Origin: Tenacibaculum sp. 190524A05c
GTDB lineage: Bacteria > Bacteroidota > Bacteroidia > Flavobacteriales > Flavobacteriaceae
Length of the DNA: 64,000 bases
Assembly (NCBI RefSeq): GCF_964036595.1
Contig: NZ_OZ038523.1
Location: 1,020,501 to 1,084,500, forward strand
Direction: 5' to 3'
Shown piece by piece: positions 55,314 through 64,000 of this stretch. Each line of letters begins with the position of its first letter. Position 1 is the first letter of the stretch. Position numbers and translations under genes: made by a program. Below the pieces are notes generated by a model. The model made no database searches. It saw nothing but the letters and a program-made list of their open reading frames with translations, and was not told the origin of the DNA.

Positions 55314-58300
55314 ATGAAACAAGTTTCTAACAAATATTTAATAGTAGCTGTATTCCTCTGTGTAGTATTTCATGGAAGCACTATTTTTTTTACTTTAGAA
55401 ACTACCTATGATGCTTTAATTCATTTGTTTTTTGCAGGACATTATGCAGAAGGATGGTTTGAGCATTGGAGTTATAAATGGTACACAGGGTTCTCCGTAA
55501 TGGGATATCCACCTTTAGTTCATCAATCCATCGGAGCGTTATCGCTAATCGGAGGATTAAAATTTGGGCTTTTTACAGTAGCCATAATTGCCTCGATTTT
55601 ATTCGTTACAGGTGTTTACAGATACTCATTATTAATAACTGCGAGCAGAAAAGCCGCTGGTTATGCTTCGGTACTTGCAGTATTCTCCTCATCCTTTGTA
55701 GAAACCTTGCATATTTTTGGTCAATTACCAAGTATCATGGGAATTTCAATATTGATGCACGCATTGCCCGAGATTTATTCTTGGTTAAAAACAGGAAATT
55801 ATAAATACTTTTTCACCTCATTATCCTTAATCTCTGTTACCGTTACTTCTCATCACGTTACACCTATTTTTGGAATGGTATTTTTCATACTTCCATTAGT
55901 TGGAATGGTAATTATGGATATTGCAAGAGAACAAGTTGATTCATATAAGGATATTCGATTAAAGCTATTCCTAAAAGTGTTTGGAAAAACATTTAAACGT
56001 AATGTAACCTTCGTATTTTTAGTTCTAATTCTTATCGTTAGTTGTATTCTACCTTACTGGATTAACTCAAAAAGAAACCCAATTACCCAAGTACCAATTC
56101 CACATGGTTCAAGAGATAACTTTCTTGAAGTATTATCATCGGGATTAGTATTTTTCTTAATTCCTTGGGGAATTTTGCTATTTCTTATTCCTTATTTTAC
56201 CTATCGATATTTCAGCAAACGCTATCTATTTTTTGGATTGTGTTTTTCTATGCTCGTAATTTTAGGTACCGGAGGAACTACTCCTATTCCGAAAACATTA
56301 CTTGGAGATAATGCTTTCAATATTCTGACATTAGACCGATTTACACTTTGGGCTTCTATTATGTCCTTGCCGTTGTTTGGAGAATTCGCCTATCGCTTTG
56401 TTGAAGGCGACTTAAAGGTGTTAATACAAAGGAAGTTTGGTACCGTATATCATAGATTAATCGCAGGTTTTTTAGCTGCGTTTTTCCTAACGTTTACTAT
56501 TTTCACTTTAAGTCTCGGTTATTTTAGGCCATCTCAACCACAAAAAATAAACATGCTTCCTATTGTGAATTTCTTAAGTCAAGATCAACACGATCAATGG
56601 AGATATTTAACTTTAGGTTTCGGAGATCAAATGGCTTGGTTATCTGCACAAACTAATGCTACAACTGTTGATGGGAATTATCATTCTGCCAGAAGGTTAC
56701 CTGAGTTAACAACGAGACCAATTGAACGATTGGAAAATTCAAAATTTAAAGGAGTAGCTGGAATTGGTTCTTTACAACAATTTTTAACTGTTCCAGAAAA
56801 ATACAATCTTAAATATATTTTCTCAAATGATAAATTCTATGATCCTATTTTATATTTCTGTGGATGGCAAAGACTTCCTCAATTAGAAAATGGAATCATG
56901 GTTTGGGAACGATTAAACATCCCTCCTCTTTCATCTATATTACCTAGAGATGAAGTCAATAAATGGGAAAATATTTTATGGGGAATCATTCCATTTTTAA
57001 CAGTTATTGTTGCATTTATTTTCAACATAATTCCGATTTTCAGGAATGGATTACGAATGAAATCTAAAGTTCAGCCTGAATACTTAAAATTTAAAAACGA
57101 TTACACGAAATTCTCTAACCCAATATTAAGAATAAGTCATATTTGGTCGGCTATTGTAATCATTGTAATGATTTACGGTGTTTATCTTTTTTATATTAAA
57201 AACGATTCTCAAAGATCACCTAAAAACGTTATCAATGCTTATTATAATGCATTAGATTTTAAAGAGTTTAAAGCTGCTCATAGTTTATTAGATCCGAGAA
57301 GTGAAATGTCTATTGATCAATACATGTTAGAAATTTCTGTGACTGATGGCTTACTAAGCTCATATGCTAAATTAGACGCTTTAGAATCTAAAATTTTAAA
57401 GAGGACTGATAGTTTAGCTACTATGGAAGTAAAAACTAATTGGATTACTCCATTAGAAAAGATTAATAAGGTTGAATATAAGACTTTAGTCAAATTAAAA
57501 GGAAAATGGTTTTTAGTTCCTGAAGATAAGGAAGCCGATTTACCTCCTGATCAACTGTATTCTAAAAACAAAACTGGTTATTTCAATCAAGGTAGAAAGC
57601 GAATTACCACAGAACAAACTCATCATGAAGATGTGTTAAAACAACCTGTAGTTGAAATTGTAACTGCTAAATTGGTTAAGTATAACGAGAGCTATGCGAT
57701 TATTGGTGAAATCCAAAATATAGATAATACTCCAGCAGATATTATTTTAAAAGGAACTTTATATAATGATGATAACAAACAGTTGGCGACATATAATGCT
57801 AAACATCTTGTTAAACATAAATTAATGCCTAAGGAAGTAAGTTCTTTCAGAATAAATTTTGAAGGAATTGCATGGTCAAAAACAAAAGATTCCATTCCTA
57901 AAAAGTTCGATCCAGATGCATTTACTCCAATTGAACTTGAAGAACAACCCACAAAATTCAATTTGCAATTAGCTGCAAATGTTTCAAATTCTGATTTATT
58001 TAAGGATCATGTGCTTAGTAATCTTAATTTAGAAGAAAATGGATTGAATGGAACTATTTTTAATAGTGGATTACAGGAAATAACTGTACCTCAAATCTTT
58101 TTCTCTTACTATGCCAAAAATAAAGAATTGGCTTGGGTAGACCATTTGTACTTAAATCAAGGAATTAGGCAACATCGAAAATTGTACTTTGAATATAAAT
58201 TCATTGATGATTCTAAAGTTGAAATTATAAATACTGATATGAGTAATTGTTTTGTGAATGGTTTACCGAATAAAGATGTATCTGACAAGATTGTCCCAAA

Positions 58301-58403
58301 TAGAATATTTGGCCACACTAATGAAGTACTCCAAAATATAAGTCATCCACAATATGATTTTGTTAAAATAGAAATGAATAGTTTTATTGGAAATCCGAAA
58401 TAA
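55314..58403 (+). CDS. multi-pass membrane protein of PTPS-related/GT-C-like type with C-terminal periplasmic domains
   Basis: A 1029-residue protein. Residues 1-600 hold about ten hydrophobic helices. An early loop TTYDALIHLFFAGHYAEGWF contains an Asp in the position typical of GT-C glycosyltransferases and of '6-pyruvoyl-tetrahydropterin synthase-related' membrane proteins. After a last helix (about 615-635), residues 640-745 look like an NTF2-like domain (NVINAYYNALDFKEFKAAHS), and the rest is beta-rich. It may transfer or assemble a polysaccharide at the membrane; this is inferred from neighbours. It begins an operon: its stop overlaps the next start (TAATG), and that gene overlaps the glycoside hydrolase gene. 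Confidence 0.72.
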   Translation: MKQVSNKYLIVAVFLCVVFHGSTIFFTLETTYDALIHLFFAGHYAEGWFEHWSYKWYTGFSVMGYPPLVHQSIGALSLIGGLKFGLFTVAIIASILFVTGVYRYSLLITASRKAAGYASVLAVFSSSFVETLHIFGQLPSIMGISILMHALPEIYSWLKTGNYKYFFTSLSLISVTVTSHHVTPIFGMVFFILPLVGMVIMDIAREQVDSYKDIRLKLFLKVFGKTFKRNVTFVFLVLILIVSCILPYWINSKRNPITQVPIPHGSRDNFLEVLSSGLVFFLIPWGILLFLIPYFTYRYFSKRYLFFGLCFSMLVILGTGGTTPIPKTLLGDNAFNILTLDRFTLWASIMSLPLFGEFAYRFVEGDLKVLIQRKFGTVYHRLIAGFLAAFFLTFTIFTLSLGYFRPSQPQKINMLPIVNFLSQDQHDQWRYLTLGFGDQMAWLSAQTNATTVDGNYHSARRLPELTTRPIERLENSKFKGVAGIGSLQQFLTVPEKYNLKYIFSNDKFYDPILYFCGWQRLPQLENGIMVWERLNIPPLSSILPRDEVNKWENILWGIIPFLTVIVAFIFNIIPIFRNGLRMKSKVQPEYLKFKNDYTKFSNPILRISHIWSAIVIIVMIYGVYLFYIKNDSQRSPKNVINAYYNALDFKEFKAAHSLLDPRSEMSIDQYMLEISVTDGLLSSYAKLDALESKILKRTDSLATMEVKTNWITPLEKINKVEYKTLVKLKGKWFLVPEDKEADLPPDQLYSKNKTGYFNQGRKRITTEQTHHEDVLKQPVVEIVTAKLVKYNESYAIIGEIQNIDNTPADIILKGTLYNDDNKQLATYNAKHLVKHKLMPKEVSSFRINFEGIAWSKTKDSIPKKFDPDAFTPIELEEQPTKFNLQLAANVSNSDLFKDHVLSNLNLEENGLNGTIFNSGLQEITVPQIFFSYYAKNKELAWVDHLYLNQGIRQHRKLYFEYKFIDDSKVEIINTDMSNCFVNGLPNKDVSDKIVPNRIFGHTNEVLQNISHPQYDFVKIEMNSFIGNPK

Positions 58404-59602
58404 TGAAAAGAAAGCAACTCCTTTTTTCTATCCTTTCGCTACTGATTTTTACAAAAACGTCAGCTCAGGATTCGTTGTCTCTTCTCACTAAAAAAACTGA
58501 ATTTACAGCTGGAGAAATTGTGAACTTAGTTTTTAAAGGATCTAAAAACAATGCTCTTAAACTGTTTTGCTCAAATAGTTATGGAAGTACTGTATTATCT
58601 CCACAAGAGGAAAATGAACAATTTGTTTTTAAAATTCCTGAATTCATGAGTAATAAAATTGGAATTTTAAATTGGAAAATTTTAGGCGCCAAAACACATA
58701 TTTCAGGGAAACTATCAATATTAGCTACTCAAAAGCCAGTTTCTTTAGAAACTTACATAGGTCCGCCTACGATTGAAGCCGGTGATATCGATTATGCCAT
58801 GATTGTAGTTATACCAGCAGACTCTTTGGATAATCCTTTGAAAACAGGATCTGAAGTTGATATTAAAGAACAGTTTTTACAATCAGAAAGAACAAATACA
58901 ATTCGCACCAAAGATTTAATCTCGTATCGTCTTATTTATGCTCCTAGAAAATCTGGCAGAATGCTTATTTCCTCTGAATCTTACGAATTGAACTCGAAGG
59001 AATTTACGTTAGATATTTTACCTGCAATAGGTAGCAATTTTAAAGTTTATCACGATAGAAATCATGGTTACGCCGATGGTAATCAAATCACAACCCTTTA
59101 TACTTCTATCATAAGAGATAAGAATAATAATATTGTTGCTGATGGGACATTTGTAGAGTTTTTCATAACCAACCAAGATGGTAATATTCTAAAAACTTCT
59201 GGTACGACGATTAAGGGAGTAGCAACGGCTTCCATTATTCATCCAGATTGCGAATCCACTTGGAAAATTAAAGCCTTTATTGATGGAATTGCTAATAGTG
59301 ATGTTTTACAAATAAAGTACTCCCAAGTTATTGATAACATACCTGTGAAATTTACAGATGATAATAGAACCATAACTATTGGACCACTAATAAGTTTTAT
59401 GGAACAAATGATTCCAGATGGTTTACACGTTGAATTATCTATTTACAAAAAGGGGGAATTTCTAAACAAAATTGTAGAACAATCTAAAGATGGATTTACT
59501 ACTTTTAAATTGAATCCAAATATCTACAAAGCTGGTGACTACGAAATAGAAATTAAAGCCGCTTGCAATACTCAAAACTATAAATCCATCAAACTATGGT
59601 AA
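58403..59602 (+). CDS. secreted beta-rich protein of the polysaccharide operon
   Basis: A 399-residue exported protein with signal peptide (LLFSILSLLIFTKTSAQ). The mature part is beta-rich and looks like three to four Ig-like/invasin-like sandwich domains: KTEFTAGEIVNLVFKG near the start, then DGNQITTLYTSIIRDKNNNI and DGTFVEFFITNQDGN, the Big_1-like pattern, and finally a domain ending KAGDYEIEIKAAC. I do not recognise a named family. It is coupled to both neighbours (start overlaps the previous stop; end overlaps the next start by 7 bp), so it probably works in the same envelope complex. Confidence 0.7.
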   Translation: MKRKQLLFSILSLLIFTKTSAQDSLSLLTKKTEFTAGEIVNLVFKGSKNNALKLFCSNSYGSTVLSPQEENEQFVFKIPEFMSNKIGILNWKILGAKTHISGKLSILATQKPVSLETYIGPPTIEAGDIDYAMIVVIPADSLDNPLKTGSEVDIKEQFLQSERTNTIRTKDLISYRLIYAPRKSGRMLISSESYELNSKEFTLDILPAIGSNFKVYHDRNHGYADGNQITTLYTSIIRDKNNNIVADGTFVEFFITNQDGNILKTSGTTIKGVATASIIHPDCESTWKIKAFIDGIANSDVLQIKYSQVIDNIPVKFTDDNRTITIGPLISFMEQMIPDGLHVELSIYKKGEFLNKIVEQSKDGFTTFKLNPNIYKAGDYEIEIKAACNTQNYKSIKLW

Positions 59603-61131
59603 GCAGTAGAAAAATTAGAATAAATACGAATAAAAAAATACTAAGAGTAGTATTGATGCTTTCTTATGTACTTATAAGTTCTGTTGTAATTTTTCTACTA
59701 AGTTCACTTTATAGTTTTTTTAATGTTGGAGCTAAAAGAGCGGATATATTGCATTTAGAAGTTCGAAAAATTGATCAATACTTACCAAAAATTACGTGGA
59801 AAGAAGATGGTAATGAAGGGCGTGAAATGTATGAACAAACTTTAAATAATATAGAAAATGATTATTTAGACGCTTGGTACATTAAACAAATGGCCTACAG
59901 AAATAATTCTACCGAAGGAGTTGATGATTATTTTACTGAAAATGCCAGAAAGAATCTATTCAATTTTATTGAATATAATAAGAAAGAAAACATACGGATT
60001 GAAAGCACAACACTAGAGCATAATCCAGATATACTCTTTTTTAGTGAAGACGGACAACTAATTGTTTTAGAAGATAAAAATGTTATTCAGTATAAAAAAG
60101 TCCTGAAAGACAATAAAACTTTGATGGAGTTGACCGAAAAATCAGACTATAAAATGGTACTGCTAGCTGAAGATGGTTTTTGGAGAGTGCGTCATCTGGT
60201 TAAAGAAAATACTGTTGAATTTGATAAAACCATAAACACTCCCTCTTTTGATGTATCAACTATAAAAGGAATTAATTATTATCCACAAGCAACGCCTTGG
60301 AAAATGTTTGGTGAAAGCTTCAATATTGAGATTATTGATAACGATTTTAAAATTATTAAAGAAGCTAATTTAAACACCATTAGAATATTCGTGCCTTACG
60401 AAGAATTTGGTAAGGCAAAAGTTATAGAAGAAAAACTAGTTAAACTGAAATCAGTTTTAGATACGGCAGAACAGAATGGATTAAAAGTTATAGTTACACT
60501 ATTCGATTTTTATGGAAACTATGATACTGTTGATTGGACTTTAAATCACAGACACGCGGAAATTATAGTAAACCGCTTTAAAAATCATAAAGCTTTATTC
60601 GCTTGGGATATTAAAAATGAACCAAATTTAGATTTTAAATCTAGAGGTAAAGAAAGAGTTACTGCTTGGTTAGAACATCTTCTTATTGCTGTTAAAAAAA
60701 TGGATCCAAACCACGCTGTTACAATTGGTTGGTCTAACACAGAAAGTGCTGCCATATTAAAGGATAAGGTGGACTTTATCTCGTTTCATTATTATGGCGA
60801 CTATAAAAACTTTGAAAGTGCTTACGATAAATTAAAAGAAGAAGCTCCAAATATAGGGATCGTATTAGGGGAATTTGGAACCTCTTCTTATTCTGGCCTA
60901 TGGAAGCCCATACGTAATTCAAAAAAGAAACAAGCTACGTATCACAAGGAAATGCAAAAAATACTTACTTTAAAAAACATTCCCTTTTTATCTTGGACCC
61001 TTTACGATTTCGATAAAATTCCTCGTGAAGTGGTTGGTAGACTCCCTTGGAGAACTCAACCACAAAAGAAATTTGGTTTTATCGATAAGAAAGGAAACAA
61101 AAAACCTTCTTTTGAACACATATCTAAATAA
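59596..61131 (+). CDS. membrane-anchored glycoside hydrolase, clan GH-A (GH5-like)
   Basis: A 511-residue protein with an N-terminal helix (about 14-40) and an NTF2-like region (about 85-205; DYLDAWYIKQMAYRN, LAEDGFWRVRHLV). A TIM barrel at about 215-510 opens with INYYPQATPWKMFG. Catalytic residues fit clan GH-A: acid/base Glu342 (WDIKNEPN) and nucleophile Glu426 (LGEFGTSSYSG). HYYGDYKNF and the WTLYDFD strand complete the barrel. It would cut or remodel beta-linked glycan outside the inner membrane, as hydrolases built into exopolysaccharide systems do (cellulose and similar). Glycan identity unknown. The gene tail overlaps the convergent glycosyltransferase gene by 8 bp. Confidence 0.85.
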   Translation: MVSSRKIRINTNKKILRVVLMLSYVLISSVVIFLLSSLYSFFNVGAKRADILHLEVRKIDQYLPKITWKEDGNEGREMYEQTLNNIENDYLDAWYIKQMAYRNNSTEGVDDYFTENARKNLFNFIEYNKKENIRIESTTLEHNPDILFFSEDGQLIVLEDKNVIQYKKVLKDNKTLMELTEKSDYKMVLLAEDGFWRVRHLVKENTVEFDKTINTPSFDVSTIKGINYYPQATPWKMFGESFNIEIIDNDFKIIKEANLNTIRIFVPYEEFGKAKVIEEKLVKLKSVLDTAEQNGLKVIVTLFDFYGNYDTVDWTLNHRHAEIIVNRFKNHKALFAWDIKNEPNLDFKSRGKERVTAWLEHLLIAVKKMDPNHAVTIGWSNTESAAILKDKVDFISFHYYGDYKNFESAYDKLKEEAPNIGIVLGEFGTSSYSGLWKPIRNSKKKQATYHKEMQKILTLKNIPFLSWTLYDFDKIPREVVGRLPWRTQPQKKFGFIDKKGNKKPSFEHISK

Positions 61132-62341
61132 TTGAAGTTGTTGAAACTTCTGCTTTAGACATCATTTTATTATGAATCAGTTTTTCAAACTCATTAATAT
61201 AAATATCTGTTATTCTTGACATAGGAAATGCAGTAGCAGCCTTATAATTAGCTTTGCCTAGTTCCACTCGATGTGCGTCATTTGAAACTATTCTCTCAAT
61301 AGCATTTGCTAAGCTATCAACGTTTTTAGGATCAAAGAACTCTCCTTTATACCCCTCTTCGTCAATCAGTGTTGCTAAATCTCCCAAGTTAGGCATAACT
61401 ACAGCCTTACCATAACTACCTGCCTGATGTAAAACACCTGAACTCCCCGTTGTAGATGTGTAAGGAAAAACTACTACTGCACTCTCTGTAAATAATTGTT
61501 CTATTTTATGTTCTTCTACATATCCAGTAAATGTTAGTTCCGGGACATGTTTATACTGTTCCTTTACTTTTGCTAAATATCCAGGAACGTTTGGATTATC
61601 CGTTCCCGCAATAACTATTTCTAAATCTAGTTCTGAATTTCTGCGAATTTTCTCCACAGCTTCTATCATCATTTCTACCTTTTTATAGGTCCCGAACTTT
61701 CCGAAGGCCATAACCTTTTTAGTACCCGTATGAATATTATACGTTGGTGTTTGATGAACTTCGAAAGTTCCATGTGGGACCACTCTTACCTTACTTCCCT
61801 TGTATTTTTGATTTAAAATATCAGCATATTTCTTCATGGTTACAGCAACCAAATCAGCTTTTAAAATGAATTTAGTTAAAACTGTGCCTATGAAATTATA
61901 TACTTTCTGTATAATTATATTTGAAGCAAAACCTGCTTTACTCAAATTAACTTCTTCTAAAATGTTATGTAATAAAACTATAGTTGGAATGCCTTTAAAT
62001 TTGCAAAACATCGGCAATAATAAACCCAGAGCTGCTGGGATATTCTTGTCCCCAAACTTCATGAATTGAAGATTGAAAAAAACAACATCTGGATTTATTT
62101 GATCTATTGCCTTAACCACAGTCTTAATATTTTTATAGCTATTAAATTCCCAACACTCTTTTATTGTTATTTTACATCCTGGAGTAGAAAACCTAATATC
62201 TTTAGCTTCTTTTGTTTTATCCGTTAATAGAACGATCTCTTTAACTTTATCATTTACCCTGAAATTTTTCACTAAATGATATGCATATTCGTTTAATGTG
62301 ACTTTGCTTGGTGGATATGCTGTTACTATAGCTAATTTCAT
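61124..62341 (-). CDS. GT4-like glycosyltransferase (GT-B fold)
   Basis: A 405-residue protein of GT-B type. The N-terminal Rossmann half begins MKLAIVTAYPPSKVTLNEYAY and includes VLLHNILEEVNLSK. The C-terminal half has KVMAFGKFGTYKKVEMMIEAVEKI, TFTGYVEEHKIEQLF and PYTSTTGSSGVLHQAGSYGK with the E/G-rich nucleotide-sugar region, then VDSLANAIERIV. A retaining glycosyltransferase of family GT4 is most likely. It is cytosolic and would extend a polysaccharide or lipid-linked sugar, in keeping with its neighbours. No signal or membrane helix. The donor sugar cannot be read from sequence alone. Confidence 0.88.
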   Translation of the reverse strand: MKLAIVTAYPPSKVTLNEYAYHLVKNFRVNDKVKEIVLLTDKTKEAKDIRFSTPGCKITIKECWEFNSYKNIKTVVKAIDQINPDVVFFNLQFMKFGDKNIPAALGLLLPMFCKFKGIPTIVLLHNILEEVNLSKAGFASNIIIQKVYNFIGTVLTKFILKADLVAVTMKKYADILNQKYKGSKVRVVPHGTFEVHQTPTYNIHTGTKKVMAFGKFGTYKKVEMMIEAVEKIRRNSELDLEIVIAGTDNPNVPGYLAKVKEQYKHVPELTFTGYVEEHKIEQLFTESAVVVFPYTSTTGSSGVLHQAGSYGKAVVMPNLGDLATLIDEEGYKGEFFDPKNVDSLANAIERIVSNDAHRVELGKANYKAATAFPMSRITDIYINEFEKLIHNKMMSKAEVSTTSII

Positions 62342-62555
62342 ATTGGGTGTTATTTTTTCTCTTACTTAAATTTCCGATTTATCTAGGGTTTAAATTGACT
62401 TCTGTTGCCTAATGACCGTTTTCTGTTGATAAACGGATAAAAGCGTATGACTTAGATTTTTTTATGATTTTAAAATATTTCAGCGTTACTTAAATAGTGT
62501 ATTTTAGGACTTAGATTTCGTTTCATTAACAAATAGAGTATTCATAAAAAAATTA

Positions 62556-62587
62556 AAGCGCTGAGCTTTATAACATGCTCAACGCTT
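62556..62587 (-). terminator. terminator after the STAS-like gene pair
   Basis: Inverted arms AAGCGCTGAGC and GCTCAACGCTT (one mismatch) with a 10-nt loop. On the minus strand it is followed by TTTAATTTTTTT. It lies 53 bp past the stop of the second STAS-like gene. The remaining gap up to the glycosyltransferase start at 62341 shows nothing else definite. Confidence 0.7.
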
Positions 62588-62639
62588 ATAGGTTGTGTGT
62601 ACTACTAAGATTTTTATTCATATAAAATCAATATTTAAT

Positions 62640-62918
62640 TTATGCTTTAATGTTTAGACCAAACTGACTGAAAATCTTTGTGTTATTCAAACCAGTTATC
62701 TTCAATTTCTTGTTATTTCTTAATGCAATTGACCATACTGTCTTAAAAGCTTCAATTCCATCTCTATCAATCTCGTTTACCTTATTTACATTAATGGTTA
62801 AATTTTTCAATTGTTCTACGAAATGCTCTGCTCTAATAATAAATAGTCTTGCAGTTGCTGAATTTATTCTTCCTTCTAAATAAACTGTTCCGTTGGTATG
62901 TGTTACTTGTAATGCCAT
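62640..62918 (-). CDS. STAS-like domain protein, copy 2
   Basis: A 92-residue single-domain protein, MALQVTHTNGTVYLEGRINS, then LKNLTINVNKVNEIDRDGIEAFKTVW and KKLKITGLNN. The fold pattern (beta strand, helix, IxxDxxGIEA, helix, beta) fits a STAS/anti-sigma-factor-antagonist domain. In SpoIIAA-type proteins the motif is DSSG with a phosphorylated Ser; here the corresponding stretch is DRDG, an Asp replacing that Ser. It cannot be switched by that phosphorylation and may mimic or dispense with it. Paralogue of the next gene upstream, 35 bp apart. Confidence 0.78.
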   Translation of the reverse strand: MALQVTHTNGTVYLEGRINSATARLFIIRAEHFVEQLKNLTINVNKVNEIDRDGIEAFKTVWSIALRNNKKLKITGLNNTKIFSQFGLNIKA

Positions 62919-62953
62919 GATTTTGTTATTTTGATGATTATAATGTTTTATGA

Positions 62954-63232
62954 TTATGCAATGAATTGGTTTTCAAAATGATCGTAAATTTCTTTACAAC
63001 CTAAACCTGTAACTGCAAACTTTTTATTTCTTTTAAGTGCGATTGACCATACAGTTTTAATTGCCTCTATTCCATCTGTATCAATTTCTTTTACTTTATC
63101 AATATTGATTTTGATATTCTTTAGCTTATCCACAAAGTGTTCTACATGAATAATAAATAATCTTGCTGTTGTAGAATTAATTCTTCCTTCTAAATAAACA
63201 GTTCCTTTGTTTTGTGTTACTTGTAATGCCAT
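62954..63232 (-). CDS. STAS-like domain protein, copy 1
   Basis: A 92-residue paralogue of the downstream gene, with the same start MALQVTQNKGTVYLEGRINS and about two-thirds identical residues by eye. The phospho-site stretch is DTDG, again with Asp where SpoIIAA has Ser, and GIEAIKTVWSIAL follows. First gene of the pair, divergent from the TPR gene across 140 bp. STAS proteins elsewhere regulate biofilm and exopolysaccharide output by partner switching; a similar job here is inferred from location only. The usual partner kinase/phosphatase genes are not in view. Confidence 0.78.
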   Translation of the reverse strand: MALQVTQNKGTVYLEGRINSTTARLFIIHVEHFVDKLKNIKINIDKVKEIDTDGIEAIKTVWSIALKRNKKFAVTGLGCKEIYDHFENQFIA

Positions 63233-63372
63233 GATTTTTTTAATTTAACTTGTTTCTTGATCTTAATTTCTAAATAAGACTAGAAAAAAAAGTAGAACTA
63301 TTGCCGAAAAACCATTTTCTGAGGTTTAATGATTAAATACTATTGCTTAAATTGTAGTCAAGAAAAAACAAT

Positions 63373-64000
63373 ATGAAAACCCAACCAATTAACCTACTAT
63401 TTTTCCTATTTGTCTTTAATTTTCTTTACGCTCAGGATATGAAACCTGGCTTTTCTTATCTGGAAAAAGGAAATTATGAGCAAGCAGAACATTTTTTTGA
63501 AAACGTCTTAAAAACGCATCCAACCAACAAAACTGCCAGATTATGTTATGGTAGAGCTGTTGGGCTTAATGGAAATTCAGAGAAAGCGATTACCTTATTT
63601 AAAAGTTTATTAAATGATTATCCCACAGATTATGAAGTAAAGCTAAACTATGCTGAATCTTTACTTTGGAATCGAAACTTTACTTCTGCTGAAGATTACT
63701 ACATAAAACTTGTAAATGAAAATAGTAAAAGCTTCCCTGCATTATTAGGGTATGCCAATACTCTTTCAAACTTGAAAAACTTCGATAAAGCAATGACTTA
63801 TGTAGATAAAGCTTTAACAGTTTCTCCTGGAAATCCGAATGCACTGCTTTCTAAGAAGTATATTCGTTTAGGGTTAGCAAACAAAAAAATACAAACTCAA
63901 GAATATGAGGAAAGTGAAAGCATATTAAAAGAAAATCTCATTGATTTTAAAAACGATTCGGAAACACTTCAAAACTTAGCCAACTTATACTTGATTTCAG
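63373..64000 (+). CDS. secreted TPR protein, 3' end outside the window
   Basis: Open from the ATG at 63373 to the window edge: 209 residues seen. Signal peptide (INLLFFLFVFNFLYAQ), then tandem TPR units: GNYEQAEHFFENVLKTHPTN, NSEKAITLFKSLLNDYPTD, NFTSAEDYYIKLVNENSK, NFDKAMTYVDKALTVSPGN. Secreted TPR proteins in polysaccharide clusters (AlgK, PgaA and BcsC types) often scaffold or form the outer-membrane exporter. The part downstream would show whether a beta-barrel follows. Its place beside a glycosyltransferase cluster supports but does not prove such a role. Confidence 0.82.
   Translation, partial: MKTQPINLLFFLFVFNFLYAQDMKPGFSYLEKGNYEQAEHFFENVLKTHPTNKTARLCYGRAVGLNGNSEKAITLFKSLLNDYPTDYEVKLNYAESLLWNRNFTSAEDYYIKLVNENSKSFPALLGYANTLSNLKNFDKAMTYVDKALTVSPGNPNALLSKKYIRLGLANKKIQTQEYEESESILKENLIDFKNDSETLQNLANLYLIS

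Overview
The window looks like the chromosome of a marine, gliding-type Flavobacteriaceae bacterium (Bacteroidota). The DNA is AT-rich. Secreted proteins end in type IX secretion (T9SS) sorting domains of both type A and type B. Shine-Dalgarno sites are essentially absent, and several promoters fit the Bacteroidota -7 consensus TAnnTTTG. Many families are typical of flavobacteria (PorP/SprF, DUF5777, DUF6787, DUF2147). No tRNA, rRNA, CRISPR array, insertion sequence or prophage is visible.

Layout. 1-4.3 kb: housekeeping genes. A truncated acyl-CoA dehydrogenase gene diverges from a TetR-type regulator across two 18-bp palindromic operators, followed by a DUF4870 protein, mnmE, a cold-shock protein and rpsU. 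4.6-10.5 kb: a membrane class III nucleotidyl cyclase overlapping a K+-channel-like gene, an aldose 1-epimerase and a secreted G8-domain protein. 10.5-19.6 kb: an oxidative/redox cluster. One arm (minus strand) holds a Rieske oxygenase, its reductase, a DUF2147 protein, a sterol-desaturase-family hydroxylase, two small paralogous membrane proteins and a DUF6787 protein. The divergent arm holds DUF2147, a lipoprotein, a mono-haem cytochrome c lipoprotein, YceI, an OB-fold protein and a DUF5777 barrel. A Crp/Fnr-family regulator closes the cluster. Three Fnr-like boxes (TTGAC-N4-RTCAA) sit exactly 33 bp, centre to centre, upstream of three -7-like elements, which points to one shared regulon.

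19.6-53.6 kb: two giant adhesin loci in tandem. Each has a giant gene (about 4,650 and 4,575 codons) ending in a T9SS type B domain, then a PorP/SprF-family gene, then an OmpA/PD40-family gene. The last 3.1 kb of each locus (end of the giant gene plus both partner genes) is nearly identical, a direct repeat with an offset of 17,223 bp. The passenger regions differ completely: IgGFc-like N-terminus, 13 x 96-aa Ig-like repeats, PKD-like repeats and thrombospondin-3-like repeats in one; PKD/Ig-like domains, 21 x 95-aa and 8 x 98-aa cadherin/VCBS-like repeats in the other.

53.9-64 kb: a probable exopolysaccharide cluster. It has a response-regulator/glycosyltransferase-2 fusion, a 1029-aa multi-pass membrane protein, a secreted protein, a membrane-anchored clan GH-A glycoside hydrolase, a GT4-like glycosyltransferase, two tandem STAS-like proteins with Asp at the usual phospho-Ser position, and the start of a secreted TPR protein.

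Most interesting: (1) the three-promoter Fnr-like regulon over the Rieske/hydroxylase/cytochrome cluster; (2) the paired giant adhesin loci whose partner modules could recombine in frame; (3) the REC-GT2 fusion heading the polysaccharide cluster. Family assignments come from reading motifs by eye; no database search was possible.
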